A program made the translations under genes and the position numbers. 64,000 bases of DNA from an uncultured Rothia sp. (GTDB lineage Bacteria > Actinomycetota > Actinomycetes > Actinomycetales > Micrococcaceae), in the NCBI RefSeq assembly GCF_916715725.1, contig NZ_CAKAPD010000014.1, forward strand, positions 1 to 64,000. Reading direction: 5' to 3'. Below the pieces are notes generated by a model. That model was given only the letters and a program-made list of their open reading frames with translations, was not told the origin of the DNA and made no database searches. Shown in pieces: positions 43,749-52,466 of the stretch (positions within the stretch are counted from its first letter, which is position 1; each line of letters opens with the position of its first letter).

Positions 43749-44006
43749 CTAGTTCGCCGCAGGCTCCTGGCCGCCCTGTGCACCGCGTGCCGCGTTCAGG
43801 CGCTCCTGCGCGCCCTGCAACCACGCCTCGCAGCGGGCGGCAAGCGCCTCGCCACGCTCCCACAGGGCGATGGAGGTTTCCAGGTCGCTGGCACCGGACT
43901 CGAGCTGGCGCACGACCTGCTCCAGCTCGGCGCGCGCCTGCTCGTAGCCAAGGGTTTCGACGGGTGCGCCCAGCTCGGCGCTGTTGAAGCTGATGTTCTC
44001 GCTCAT
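43749..44006 (-). CDS. xseB: Exodeoxyribonuclease VII small subunit
   Basis: An 85-aa helical protein forming the stalk of exonuclease VII. The family block LGYEQARAELEQVVRQLESG (about residues 18-37) and LETSIALWERGEALAARCEA (about 42-61) are intact. It ends in an alanine/glycine/glutamine tail. It lies 48 bp downstream of xseA on the same strand. The ribosome site AAAGGTTCC precedes the ATG. Confidence 0.96.
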   Translation of the reverse strand: MSENISFNSAELGAPVETLGYEQARAELEQVVRQLESGASDLETSIALWERGEALAARCEAWLQGAQERLNAARGAQGGQEPAAN

Positions 44007-44054
44007 TGAGGAACCTTTCAGGGGTAAAAAACTTGGGGTAAAACTTATCGAGGT

Positions 44055-45356
44055 TTAGGAGATGTTTGAGGGGTCCGTGGAGGTCACGGTCGCCTGCGCC
44101 GAACCGGTCGCCGCACGCACTGTAATCTGTTCGCCCTCACTCAGTGCCGAAGCGTCACGCACAATAGCGCCCGAGGCATCCTGAACGATGGAGTAGCCGC
44201 GGTTGAGCGTCTGCGCAGGCGAGAGCGAACGCACTCGCGCCAACGTATGCGACAGAGTCGCCGACTCACGCTCCAGACGGTGCTGCACCGAACGGTGAGC
44301 GCGCTCGCGTAGCTGGCTCAGCTCCTCCACACGCATGAGCAGGGAGGACTCCGGGTGAGTGAGCACCGGGCGGCTACGCAGCTGGGCAATGTAGTTCATC
44401 TGCATGCCCACGTAGCCGAGCACCGCGCGGTCCAGGCGGGCGCGGGCCTCGGTGATGCGGGCGGTTTCCTCCGAAATATCGGGCACAATGCGCTTACCCG
44501 CATCGGTGGGGGTGGAGGCGCGCAGGTCGGCGACCGCATCGAGGATGGGGGAGTCTGCCTCGTGACCGATTGCCGAGACCACCGGGGTGGTGGCCGCCGC
44601 GACGGCGCGGATGAGCGCCTCCTCAGAAAAGGGCAGCAGGTCTTCGAAGGATCCGCCGCCTCGGGCGATGACGATGACGTCCACTTCCGGGTGGGCGTCC
44701 AGTTCGGCGAGAGCCGCAATGACCTCAGCCGCCGCGCCCTCACCCTGAACGCGGGTATTGCGCACCTCGAAAACCACGCCGGGCCAACGCAGGGAGGCGT
44801 TGCGGATAACGTCCTTCTCCGCGTCAGAATCGCGACCGGTAATCAGACCCACACGATTCGGCAGCATGGGCAGCGGCTTCTTCCGCGCGTCAGAGAACAG
44901 CCCCTCAGCGGCGAGAGCTTCACGCAGACGCTGCAGCTGCTCGTGCAGGTTACCGGTGCCGACCGCGTACACTTCCTTGCCGATGAGGGAGAGCTTGCCG
45001 TTCTTCCACAGGCTCGGCTTGGCGCGGGTGACGATGCGAGCGCCTACGGTCACATCAGCCGCCAGGCCGCTACCGGCACGCCCGAAGAGCGCGAGGGTGA
45101 AGGAGAAGTCTTCGTTGAGGTCTTTGAGCTCCATGAAGACGTTGCCGCCGCGGCCGTTGAGGGAGGCGACCTGCGCCTCCACCCAGAGCTCGGGAACCTT
45201 GTCTACGTAGTTTTTGAGGTTCTGCGCGAGCAGGGCGAGGGGCCAGGGGTTGGTGGCGGTGGTTTCCTGAGACTTCCCGGGAAGCTGCCGCTCGTGCACG
45301 GGCGGCACCACCAGTGCGGGTGCCGGTTGCACTGCGGAGGGGTTGTAGAAGTTCAT
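44055..45356 (-). CDS. xseA: Exodeoxyribonuclease VII large subunit
   Basis: A 433-aa catalytic subunit degrading single-stranded DNA from both ends. The N-terminal OB-fold (about residues 35-130; LWVEAQVASLNGRGGNVFME) binds ssDNA. The catalytic domain has RVGLITGRDSDAEKDVIRNA, VIVIARGGGSFEDLLPFSEE and PVVSAIGHEADSPILDAVAD. The C-terminal coiled-coil region interacts with XseB, and the end NRGYSIVQDASGAIV is typical. It is divergent from the next membrane-protein gene; the xseA/xseB/ispH neighbourhood is a standard actinobacterial arrangement. Confidence 0.97.
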   Translation of the reverse strand: MNFYNPSAVQPAPALVVPPVHERQLPGKSQETTATNPWPLALLAQNLKNYVDKVPELWVEAQVASLNGRGGNVFMELKDLNEDFSFTLALFGRAGSGLAADVTVGARIVTRAKPSLWKNGKLSLIGKEVYAVGTGNLHEQLQRLREALAAEGLFSDARKKPLPMLPNRVGLITGRDSDAEKDVIRNASLRWPGVVFEVRNTRVQGEGAAAEVIAALAELDAHPEVDVIVIARGGGSFEDLLPFSEEALIRAVAAATTPVVSAIGHEADSPILDAVADLRASTPTDAGKRIVPDISEETARITEARARLDRAVLGYVGMQMNYIAQLRSRPVLTHPESSLLMRVEELSQLRERAHRSVQHRLERESATLSHTLARVRSLSPAQTLNRGYSIVQDASGAIVRDASALSEGEQITVRAATGSAQATVTSTDPSNIS

Positions 45357-45499
45357 ACCTTCTATTGTCCCTGATTGGTCGGTTATGCGCCTGCTTACAG
45401 GTCAGCCTGGCGACTCGGGTAGCTTGCACGCAGTGCAGGCAGAACTTAGCTTCTGGCGCATTCTGCGGGTCTGAATCGGCTTTGAACACTGTGAGCGGG

Positions 45500-45511
45500 T
45501 ACCCTAGGCTC
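45500..45511 (+). promoter_or_regulatory. Leaderless promoter of the 402-aa membrane protein
   Basis: TACCCT (45500-45505) lies 6 nt before the ATG at 45512 with no ribosome site, supporting this start over the open frame upstream. Confidence 0.45.
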
Positions 45512-46720
45512 ATGCGCTCACCCGATCAGTCAGCACATCAGAACAACGCCCTCAACACCGCCGCGGCTTCGTCAGCGGCGGGTACTGGCGCGCAAAACTA
45601 CCCGGCGGACGCGACCCGAGTCGTCGATACTCGGATTACCCGCACGGACGGCTACTATACGGCGGATGAAGACACCACTCTGCTACAGCCCACGCGCACG
45701 CTCGGCCACGCTGCAGCCCCCACCAAGGCTGAACTGCATGCCGCCCCGGAGCCTCCCTTCGCGGCAGGTTTGCGGAGGTTCCTGACCGTTGTGCTGTGCG
45801 CCCTGGCCCTGGTGACCGGTCTGGGTGCAACCACGGGTGCCTGGGTGAACTCCAAGCTTATGTCAGAGCGCGGTTTCTCGCAGATTTCCTCCAACCTGGC
45901 GGAAGATTCGCAGCTCGCCTCACGCATCGCGGACGGTGCAGTCGAAGACCTCATGAACTCCGAAGCTATGACAACCTTCCTCGACGGCACCAAACAAAGC
46001 GGCTTATACTCCATTCTTGTAAAGCCGACACAAGACGGCATACGTTCCCTGCTCAACCGTTCCGCGGCTGAGCTGTCAAAAACTGAAGAATATCGAAGCC
46101 TCTGGAAGGAAATAGCCGAGGAAACTCGCCGCTACAACCTCGAACACCAGGACGGTCCCGCCGTCATTGTGCTCACCCCCTTCTACCGTGCGCTGGATGC
46201 GAAGGTCGGCTCTATCGGCTCCTTCGACCCGGACCTGACGAAGCTCGGCCCTGAAACCCTCAACATTGACCGGGTAAAGGACGGCAACAACCAGCAGGAG
46301 CAGCAGGAGTGGTATCTGCACGCCGGCATTAACCGTGCCGCCGCGCTGGGCAAGTCCACCATGCCGCTGACCATCATTGCGGTGCTGAGCCTGCTGCTGG
46401 CTACGCTGCTGGCACCCAGGCACCGCATCCTGGTGCCGGTGGTCACGGCTCTGCTCTACGCCCTGCTGGGCTGGGGCGCGGCAGCCTGGTTGGGCGGCCA
46501 AACTCCTGAATCCCTGGGAATTACCAGCCACAGCACCGCCGGGACGGCGCTGATTACCGGGGTATGGAATCAGCTCGCCCCGTCCCTGACCGGGCACCTG
46601 CAGGCGGCGGCAAGCTACGGGCTGGTCATGGCAATCCTCGCTCTGCTCCTCGGTATTCTGATTCGCCTCATCGCTCTGGGACGTAGCTCTGCGAGCGGTG
46701 CCACAGTCATCACACACTAA
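45512..46720 (+). CDS. Membrane protein with large extracytoplasmic loop
   Basis: A 402-aa protein of unknown function. Residues 1-85 are polar and probably cytoplasmic. A first helix follows (about 88-112; LTVVLCALALVTGLGATTGA), then a mainly extracytoplasmic domain of about 170 residues (GFSQISSNLAEDSQLASRIA, RRYNLEHQDGPAVIVLTPFY). Three or four helices come near the C-terminus (about 287-305, 311-330 and 372-395). The layout resembles actinobacterial membrane proteins found beside xseA and ispH that have no assigned role. No catalytic motif is recognised. Confidence 0.72.
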   Translation: MRSPDQSAHQNNALNTAAASSAAGTGAQNYPADATRVVDTRITRTDGYYTADEDTTLLQPTRTLGHAAAPTKAELHAAPEPPFAAGLRRFLTVVLCALALVTGLGATTGAWVNSKLMSERGFSQISSNLAEDSQLASRIADGAVEDLMNSEAMTTFLDGTKQSGLYSILVKPTQDGIRSLLNRSAAELSKTEEYRSLWKEIAEETRRYNLEHQDGPAVIVLTPFYRALDAKVGSIGSFDPDLTKLGPETLNIDRVKDGNNQQEQQEWYLHAGINRAAALGKSTMPLTIIAVLSLLLATLLAPRHRILVPVVTALLYALLGWGAAAWLGGQTPESLGITSHSTAGTALITGVWNQLAPSLTGHLQAAASYGLVMAILALLLGILIRLIALGRSSASGATVITH

Positions 46721-46734
46721 AAGTCCGAACAACG

Positions 46735-46747
46735 TAGGATAGTAACC
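46735..46747 (+). promoter_or_regulatory. Leaderless promoter of ispH
   Basis: TAGGAT (46735-46740) lies 7 nt before the ispH ATG, and no purine-rich ribosome site is seen. Confidence 0.5.
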
Positions 46748-47833
46748 ATGTCCACTGAAACTATTGCCCTGGGCCTGCCGCCCGTACCCCGCGAGCGCCG
46801 CAGCCGCGCCGACGTTGAAGCCGCCGCACCCGTCAACGGTGAGAAGAAGGTTCTGCTCGCCACCCCGCGCGGTTACTGCGCCGGCGTTGACCGTGCCGTG
46901 ATTGCTGTCGAGAAGGCGCTGGAGCACTACGGCGCGCCCGTCTACGTGCGTAAGCAGATTGTTCACAACCGCCACGTGGTGGAAACCCTCGAGAAGCAGG
47001 GCGCGATCTTCGTTGATGAAGTGGACGAAGTACCCGAAGGTTCCGTGACCGTGTTCTCGGCGCACGGCGTGTCCCCCGCAGTGGTTTCCGCTGCCGGTGA
47101 GCGCTCGCTGAACACTATCGACGCGACCTGCCCGCTGGTGAACAAGGTGCACCGCGAGGCTGTGCGCTTCGCCAAGCAGGACTACGACATCCTGCTCATC
47201 GGTCACACCGGCCACGAAGAGGTCGAAGGCACCGCAGGTGAGGCGCCCGAGCACATCCAGATCGTGAACTCGCCCGACGAGGTGGACCAGGTGACCGTCC
47301 GCAACCCGGAGAAGGTCGTCTGGATCTCTCAGACCACCCTGTCCGTGGACGAGACCCTGGAAACCGTGGCGCGTCTGCGTGAGCGCTTCCCCTCCCTGCA
47401 GGATCCGCCCTCGGATGACATCTGCTACGCAACCTCCAACCGCCAGGGCGCCATCAAGGAGATCGCTCCGCGCGCCGACCTGGTCATCGTGGTGGGTTCT
47501 GCAAACTCCTCGAACTCCGTGCGCCTGAAGGAAGTCGCCCTCGAATACGGCGCTAAGCGTGCCGAGCGTGTGGACTTCGCACACCAGGTGGACGAGTCCT
47601 GGTTCGAAGGCGTGGCGACCGTGGGCCTGACCTCCGGCGCGTCCGTGCCCGAGGTTTTGGTTCAGGAGGTGCTGACACTGCTTGCTGAGTACGGCTACAG
47701 CACCATCGAAGAGGTCGAGACCGCGAAGGAAGACATCCTCTTCTCCCTGCCGAAGGAACTGCGTTCCGCCCTGAAGAACGACGAGAACGTAGGCCGCCAG
47801 CTCGGTGGCCGCGGCGCTAAGCCGACCCGCTAA
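46748..47833 (+). CDS. ispH: 4-hydroxy-3-methylbut-2-enyl diphosphate reductase
   Basis: A 361-aa [4Fe-4S] enzyme giving IPP and DMAPP in the last step of the MEP isoprenoid pathway. The three cluster cysteines are C44 in GYCAGVDRA, C128 in DATCPLVNKVH and C226 in DICYATSNRQ. The substrate-binding HGVSP, GHTGHEEVEGT and SANSSNS motifs are intact. An N-terminal extension of about 30 residues is typical of actinobacteria. Undecaprenyl phosphate, the carrier used by the sugar transferase at the window start, derives from this pathway. Confidence 0.98.
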   Translation: MSTETIALGLPPVPRERRSRADVEAAAPVNGEKKVLLATPRGYCAGVDRAVIAVEKALEHYGAPVYVRKQIVHNRHVVETLEKQGAIFVDEVDEVPEGSVTVFSAHGVSPAVVSAAGERSLNTIDATCPLVNKVHREAVRFAKQDYDILLIGHTGHEEVEGTAGEAPEHIQIVNSPDEVDQVTVRNPEKVVWISQTTLSVDETLETVARLRERFPSLQDPPSDDICYATSNRQGAIKEIAPRADLVIVVGSANSSNSVRLKEVALEYGAKRAERVDFAHQVDESWFEGVATVGLTSGASVPEVLVQEVLTLLAEYGYSTIEEVETAKEDILFSLPKELRSALKNDENVGRQLGGRGAKPTR

Positions 47834-47848
47834 TGCTTTTAGCTTATG

Positions 47849-47893
47849 ACCCCGTGTCCTCTTCCCCATGTGGGGAGAAGACACGGGGTTTTT
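47849..47893 (+). terminator. Terminator after ispH
   Basis: ACCCCGTGTC-TCTTCCCC pairs with GGGGAGAAGACACGGGGT, followed by TTTT. Confidence 0.95.
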
Positions 47894-47931
47894 GCGTCTG
47901 CTGTGCGGGACGCGCGGGTGGGGTGCTTACG

Positions 47932-48171
47932 CAGCTCCGCGGTCACGCTACGCGGGGGAGTGCCCCCTCTGCGGCGCTGGGGTTTTTGTGCAGCTTCGCG
48001 GTCACGCTACGCGGGGGAGTGCCCCCTCTGCGGCGCTGGGGCGCCTTGAGGACGGAGCCCCCGCTACGCGTGACCGCCTCCGCTGCTGGGGTAGTGCCCC
48101 CCGCGGCGCCCCAACAACGATTGACACCGGCGCCTTGAGGACGGAGCCCCCGCTTCGCGTGACCGCCTTCG
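47932..48171. repeat. Cluster of direct and inverted intergenic repeats
   Basis: Two 51-bp copies (47932-47982 and 47991-48041) differ at one base. They begin CAGC[TC]CCGCGGTCACG-like and end GCGGCGCTGGGG. Two 42-bp copies (48041-48082 and 48130-48171) begin GCGCCTTGAGGACGGAGC and differ at three positions. The core GGTCACGC-N4-CGGGGG of the first type is roughly the reverse complement of CCCCCGC-N4-GCGTGACC in the second type, so the array has both direct and inverted order. No ORF is supported. It resembles REP/BIME-type extragenic elements or a decayed small mobile element. Confidence 0.9.
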
Positions 48172-48284
48172 TTGCTGAAAATGCCTCGTCATACCGGCCC
48201 CTCCGCGAACTCATGACATTTGTCATGTGCAGGTCATGACACTCTGTACCGCAGCGGCGCGAAAACCGGCGGTGTAATAGAAAC
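48172..48284 (+). promoter_or_regulatory. Promoter region of the ABC operon with TCATGAC operators
   Basis: The perfect dyad CATGAC-ATTT-GTCATG (48212-48227) is followed by the palindromic GTCATGAC (48233-48240). These are the likely binding sites of the response regulator encoded downstream, because NarL/LuxR-type regulators of such ABC operons bind short TCATGA-type dyads and control their own operon (inference). Confidence 0.55.
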
Positions 48285-49238
48285 ATGAACACCGCAGCAC
48301 TTCAGAACAGCAAGCCCAACACCGCAGAAACCGTTATTTCCGCCCACGCCCTCAGCCAGGTTTTCTCCACCCGCGCGGCAGGCGCCGTGGTCGCCGTCGA
48401 CTCGATTGACCTGACCGTCAAGCGCGGCGAAATCATCGCCCTGCTCGGCCCCAACGGCGCGGGCAAGACCACCCTCATCGACATGATTCTTGGTCTGACC
48501 CAGCCCAGCGGCGGCGAGCTGAGCGTCTTCGGTCGTAACGCCTCCGAGGCGGCACGCGCCGGTCTACTCGGCGCGGTGCAGCAGACCGGTGGCCTGCTCA
48601 AGGACCTCACCATCCGCGCCACGGTCGAGATGATTGCGGCGCTGTACCCCAAGCCCATCAACGTGGACGAGGTACTCGCCAGCGCAGACCTGACCGAGAT
48701 TGCGAAGCGTAAGGTCGGCAAATGCTCGGGCGGTCAGCAGCAGCGCCTGCGTTACGCCCTGGCGACCATGCACTCGCCGGAACTGCTGATCCTGGACGAG
48801 CCGACTGCCGGCATGGACGTGAACGCGCGCCGCACCTTCTGGGAGCGCATGGAAGCCATCGCCGAACGAGGAACGACCATTCTTTTTGCGACGCACTACC
48901 TGGAAGAAGCACAGAACTTCGCCCAGCGCATCGTGCTCATGGAATCCGGCTCCATCATCGCTGACGGCTCCTCCGACGAGATTCGCGCCCTGACCGGCCA
49001 CCGCCACCTCAGCTTCCTCGCCCCCGCACCCATTACTGACCTGGATGTGCCGGTCGAGGTCACCGAAGAGTCCGGCGGGTACCGCCACCGCATCTCCGTG
49101 CTGGAGATTGAGCAGGTACTGCGCACTCTGCTGAATAACTACAGCATCACCGACCTGGAGGTTATCAAGCCCTCCCTGGACGAGTCCTTCACCCTGCTGA
49201 CCGAGCAGGCCGCCGCCTCCAAAGCAACCGAAGCCTAA
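48285..49238 (+). CDS. ABC transporter ATP-binding protein
   Basis: A 317-aa ATPase of an ABC-2-type exporter (drug/lipid/antimicrobial peptide class). Walker A is GPNGAGKTT (about residues 55-63), the Q-loop lies in LLGAVQQTGGLL, the signature is CSGGQQQRLR (about 147-156), Walker B is LLILDEPTAGMD, and the H-loop is TILFATHYLEEA. A C-terminal accessory domain of about 80 residues follows. It is the first gene of an operon with a permease and a histidine kinase/response regulator pair, the layout of envelope-stress or antibiotic-sensing transporters. Confidence 0.93.
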   Translation: MNTAALQNSKPNTAETVISAHALSQVFSTRAAGAVVAVDSIDLTVKRGEIIALLGPNGAGKTTLIDMILGLTQPSGGELSVFGRNASEAARAGLLGAVQQTGGLLKDLTIRATVEMIAALYPKPINVDEVLASADLTEIAKRKVGKCSGGQQQRLRYALATMHSPELLILDEPTAGMDVNARRTFWERMEAIAERGTTILFATHYLEEAQNFAQRIVLMESGSIIADGSSDEIRALTGHRHLSFLAPAPITDLDVPVEVTEESGGYRHRISVLEIEQVLRTLLNNYSITDLEVIKPSLDESFTLLTEQAAASKATEA

Positions 49239-49309
49239 ACACTAGACCGCCTCAACACCACGCAGCCTCAACACCGCACACTGCCGCTACACACCTCAAG
49301 GAAAACATC

Positions 49310-50068
49310 ATGCTCCGCTACGCACTCTACGACATCCGCGCTTCTATCCTCTCGACCGACCGATTCTTCTTCGGCGTGGCACTGCCCATCGTCTTCTTCT
49401 TGCTCTTCGGCGCGATGCAGGACTACTCCTCCCAGCCGATGGGCGACGGCAACGTAGCAGCGTACGTCATGATTGGTATGGCGCTCTACGGTGCCGTGCA
49501 GAACACCGTGGCGATTAGCGGCAGCACCGTCGCCGAGCTCTCCAGCGGCTGGAACCGCCAGCTGGCGCTCACCCCGCTGACCACCGGTAAGTACCTGGGT
49601 GCGAAGTCGCTGACCGCCCTGGTGATTTCTGCGGTGCCGATGATTGCGGTGAACCTCGTGGGCATGTTTACCGGCGTTGAGATCCCCGTGAATCAGCAGC
49701 TTGCCGCTGGTGCGCTGACGGTGCTGTGCGGTCTGGTATTCGCCTTCTACGGCATCATGATGGGTCTGCTGATTCGTAATGAGAATGCCGTGTCCATTGC
49801 GAACGGTCTGCTGGTGATCATGAGCTTCTTCGGTACCGTGTTCTCCCCGCTGAGCACCGACCTGCTGAAGTACGCACGCTTCACCCCGCTGTACGGTGCC
49901 GCTGAGATTGCCCGCTACCCCTTCAGCGCAGGTCAGACCATTATCTCGGGTGGCGCGGACTGGCTCGTGACCGAGCCGCTCTGGTACGCCGTGGTGAGCC
50001 TGGTCGTGTGGGCTGCTATCTTCCTGGGTGTTTCTGCCCTGCTGATGCGCCGCGCAACCCGCCGCTAA
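49310..50068 (+). CDS. ABC-2 type transporter permease
   Basis: A 252-aa membrane protein with six hydrophobic segments (about residues 22-42, 52-72, 100-125, 133-160, 164-182 and 220-242), the ABC-2 permease pattern. It would form the channel with the ATPase 72 bp upstream. The segment between helices 1 and 2 is short, without the large extracellular domain of MacB- or BceB-type permeases. A CAAGGAAAAC ribosome site lies before the ATG. The exported substrate is unknown. Confidence 0.9.
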   Translation: MLRYALYDIRASILSTDRFFFGVALPIVFFLLFGAMQDYSSQPMGDGNVAAYVMIGMALYGAVQNTVAISGSTVAELSSGWNRQLALTPLTTGKYLGAKSLTALVISAVPMIAVNLVGMFTGVEIPVNQQLAAGALTVLCGLVFAFYGIMMGLLIRNENAVSIANGLLVIMSFFGTVFSPLSTDLLKYARFTPLYGAAEIARYPFSAGQTIISGGADWLVTEPLWYAVVSLVVWAAIFLGVSALLMRRATRR

Positions 50069-50196
50069 ACGCTTCTTCCCGCCGCAGCCTTGAACCTCGA
50101 GGCTGCGGCGGAAGCCGTATCCACTCGCACCGAACCCACGCTGTACCTGTTGAAGCCGCCGCACCGGTGGTATCTGCACCCGCGGTATTCTCACGT

Positions 50197-50208
50197 TAGG
50201 CTAGAACC
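50197..50208 (+). promoter_or_regulatory. Leaderless promoter of the histidine kinase gene
   Basis: TAGGCT (50197-50202) lies 6 nt before the kinase ATG, suggesting a second promoter inside the transporter operon. Confidence 0.5.
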
Positions 50209-51492
50209 ATGACCGAAACCCACACCCACCCGCACAATGCCGATCAGACCCGCGCCGTGAACGACCAGACCAGCGCAGGGAACGAGGCGGCACCCTCCGC
50301 CGCGAAGCGCACCCTGGGCAAGAATCGCTTCCGCTTCCTCTACCGTGAACGCCGCGGCAGCGTGAACTGGCTGGCGCTGGGCTTTAGCGCCCCGTGGTTG
50401 GTGTTCCTGCTCATGCCGCTGGACAGCTTCCTCACCGCCCCGGAACCGGCGCAGGTACGCTGGACCGGCGTGGCGCTGATTGCGCTATTTGCGGTGGTGA
50501 ACTGCTCGGCGTACGCGGTGCCGTGGCTGGTGCCGGTCGCCTCCACGGTGCGCCGAAGCGTCATCTGGACGGCACTGATGATTCTGCCGTTGATAGGTAT
50601 GGCGGTGTTGACCCCGAGTGACATACACGTAATTCTGCTGGGCTTCGGTATGTACTTTGTGGCGTTCTGGATTTTTGGCACGATTGCCCCGTACCGTCTG
50701 CGACTGACCGTCGCGGCGTCGATGGGCGCAATCTGCTGGTTGACATTCGTTACTGTGAGCGGTTTCGATTTCTCCTCTCACGGAGGCATTGCTCTCTTTA
50801 TCGGCGCGCCGCTGCTGGGTCTTCTGGGCTTCTCTTACCTGATTGAGCTGGGCGAACGTGCGGACGTAGCGCGTGCCTCCCTGGCGCTCTCCGAGGAGCG
50901 TGAAGAAATCGCCCGCGATGTGCATGACGTGCTGGGCCACTCCCTGACCGTCATCACCCTCAAGGCGGAGCTGGCGCAACGCCTGCTGGAGATTGACCCC
51001 GCCCGCGCCGGTGCCGAGATGGAGGCAATCGCTCAGCTGTCCCGCGCATCCCTGGCGGAGGTCCGCTCGACCGTGACGCGCCTGCGCGTGCCCGACTTCT
51101 CGGGTGAGATTGAGGGTGCGGGTCGTGCCCTGCAGACCGCCGGTATTCGCGCCGAACTGCCGGATGCTCAGAGTGCGCTCGCGGTGGCTGGTGTGAATGC
51201 GAAGCTGTTCTCTTGGGTTCTGCGTGAGGCGGTTACGAACATGGTGCGCCACTCGGGCGCGAACGCGGCGCGGGTGCGTCTGAGCTCAACAGGCTTGGAC
51301 ATCCTCGATAACGGTGTGGGTGCTGGCGATGCGCGCGGTAACGGCCTGACGGGCATGGCTCAGCGTGTGGCGGCGTCCGGCGGTAGCGTGGTGATTGAGG
51401 CGGCGCCCGAGCAGTGGCTGGCGGAGAACCCCGGCGGTGGGGTGGGTACGCGCATCCGCGTGAGCATGGACGGCGATACTTCGCTGCTGTAG
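50209..51492 (+). CDS. Sensor histidine kinase (DesK/LiaS, HisKA_3 type)
   Basis: A 427-aa membrane kinase. After a polar N-terminus (1-50) come about six hydrophobic segments (about residues 57-215) with very short loops, so sensing is probably within the membrane, as in DesK. The HisKA_3 block REEIARDVHDVLGHSLTVIT carries the phosphoacceptor H239. The ATP-binding domain has REAVTNMVRHSGANAARVRL (N box) and LDNGVGAGDARGNGLTGMAQ (G boxes). It pairs with the response regulator 125 bp downstream and probably senses the transporter's substrate or membrane state. Confidence 0.93.
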   Translation: MTETHTHPHNADQTRAVNDQTSAGNEAAPSAAKRTLGKNRFRFLYRERRGSVNWLALGFSAPWLVFLLMPLDSFLTAPEPAQVRWTGVALIALFAVVNCSAYAVPWLVPVASTVRRSVIWTALMILPLIGMAVLTPSDIHVILLGFGMYFVAFWIFGTIAPYRLRLTVAASMGAICWLTFVTVSGFDFSSHGGIALFIGAPLLGLLGFSYLIELGERADVARASLALSEEREEIARDVHDVLGHSLTVITLKAELAQRLLEIDPARAGAEMEAIAQLSRASLAEVRSTVTRLRVPDFSGEIEGAGRALQTAGIRAELPDAQSALAVAGVNAKLFSWVLREAVTNMVRHSGANAARVRLSSTGLDILDNGVGAGDARGNGLTGMAQRVAASGGSVVIEAAPEQWLAENPGGGVGTRIRVSMDGDTSLL

Positions 51493-51617
51493 ATTGTGAA
51501 ACATGGCGCCGCGCCCTGGACGGGGGAGCTACCCGCCCCTGTATGGTGGTGGTAGGCAACCTTATGCGGTTGCTCTGCCCGCCGTTATCACCCCGTATTC
51601 ACCCCAGGGAGGCTCCC

Positions 51618-52250
51618 ATGATTCGTGTTCTGCTCGCTGACGACCAGCAGCTCATCCGTGAGGCTCTTGCCGCCCTGCTGGGTCTGGAGGTTGACCTGGA
51701 GATTGTGGGCCAGGTCGGTAGCGGTGACGAGGTGTTGGGCGCGGTCGCCCTGTTGAAGCCTGACGTGGTGCTGCTGGATGTGCAGATGCCCGGTACTTTG
51801 CTGGCTGATGGTATTGAGGCGGCTGCGGCGCTGCGTGATGCGGGTGCGGTGAGCGAGTCGGGTGAGCCGGTGCGTACGCTGATTGTGACGACTTTTGGCC
51901 GCCCGGGCTATGTGCGCCGTGCGTTGGAGGCTGGTGCGAGTGGTTTTGTTGTGAAGGATACGGGTGCTCGCCAGTTGGCGGAGGCGATTCGTCGTGTGCA
52001 TGCGGGGTTGCGTGTGGTGGATCCGTCGTTGGCGGCGGATTCTTTGGTGACGGGTGCTTCTCCGTTGACGGAGCGTGAGGCGCAGGTGTTGCGTGGGGCA
52101 GCGTCGGGTGGTACGGCTCAGCAGATTGCGTCGGCGTTGTTTTTGTCGGCGGGTACGGTGCGTAATTATTTGTCGGCGGCGATGGCGAAGACGGGCGCGT
52201 CGACGCGTCAGGACGCGGTGCGTATTGCCACGGAGAACGGCTGGCTCTAG
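51618..52250 (+). CDS. NarL/LuxR-type response regulator
   Basis: A 210-aa regulator. The receiver domain has the acidic pair in LLADDQQLIREAL, the phosphoacceptor D54 in VVLLDVQMPG, and KDTGARQLAEAI near its end. The C-terminal HTH is LTEREAQVLRGAASGGTAQQ (about residues 146-165) and SAGTVRNYLSAAMAKTGAST. The ATG has a strong AGGGAGGCTCCC region upstream. The second half of the gene switches to T/G-ending codons (GCG, TCG, TTG, GGT), unlike the C-ending codons of the first half, a shift that continues into ychF. It probably binds the TCATGAC sites before the ABC operon. Confidence 0.94.
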   Translation: MIRVLLADDQQLIREALAALLGLEVDLEIVGQVGSGDEVLGAVALLKPDVVLLDVQMPGTLLADGIEAAAALRDAGAVSESGEPVRTLIVTTFGRPGYVRRALEAGASGFVVKDTGARQLAEAIRRVHAGLRVVDPSLAADSLVTGASPLTEREAQVLRGAASGGTAQQIASALFLSAGTVRNYLSAAMAKTGASTRQDAVRIATENGWL

Positions 52251-52466
52251 CCCCCTGCTCTCATCAACCCGGGCGGCTCCTGCCCGAACACGGTAGAATG
52301 GTACTGTCTATGCCCGCAGGCGCCCCGCCCCCGTTTCTTCTTGAGACCGACGGTGCCGCGCTTGGAAGCGGGCACCATTTTCGCCCTGTGCCCGCCCGCA
52401 CCCGCCGCATCACGTACGCGGCGCATCCTGAGTGTGTGGTGGTGTACATGATTCGAAGGAAAACTT

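Noticed and set aside
47932..48171. The intergenic repeats as a CRISPR array
   Set aside because: Only two copies of each unit, unequal spacing, and spacers that are themselves related sequence.
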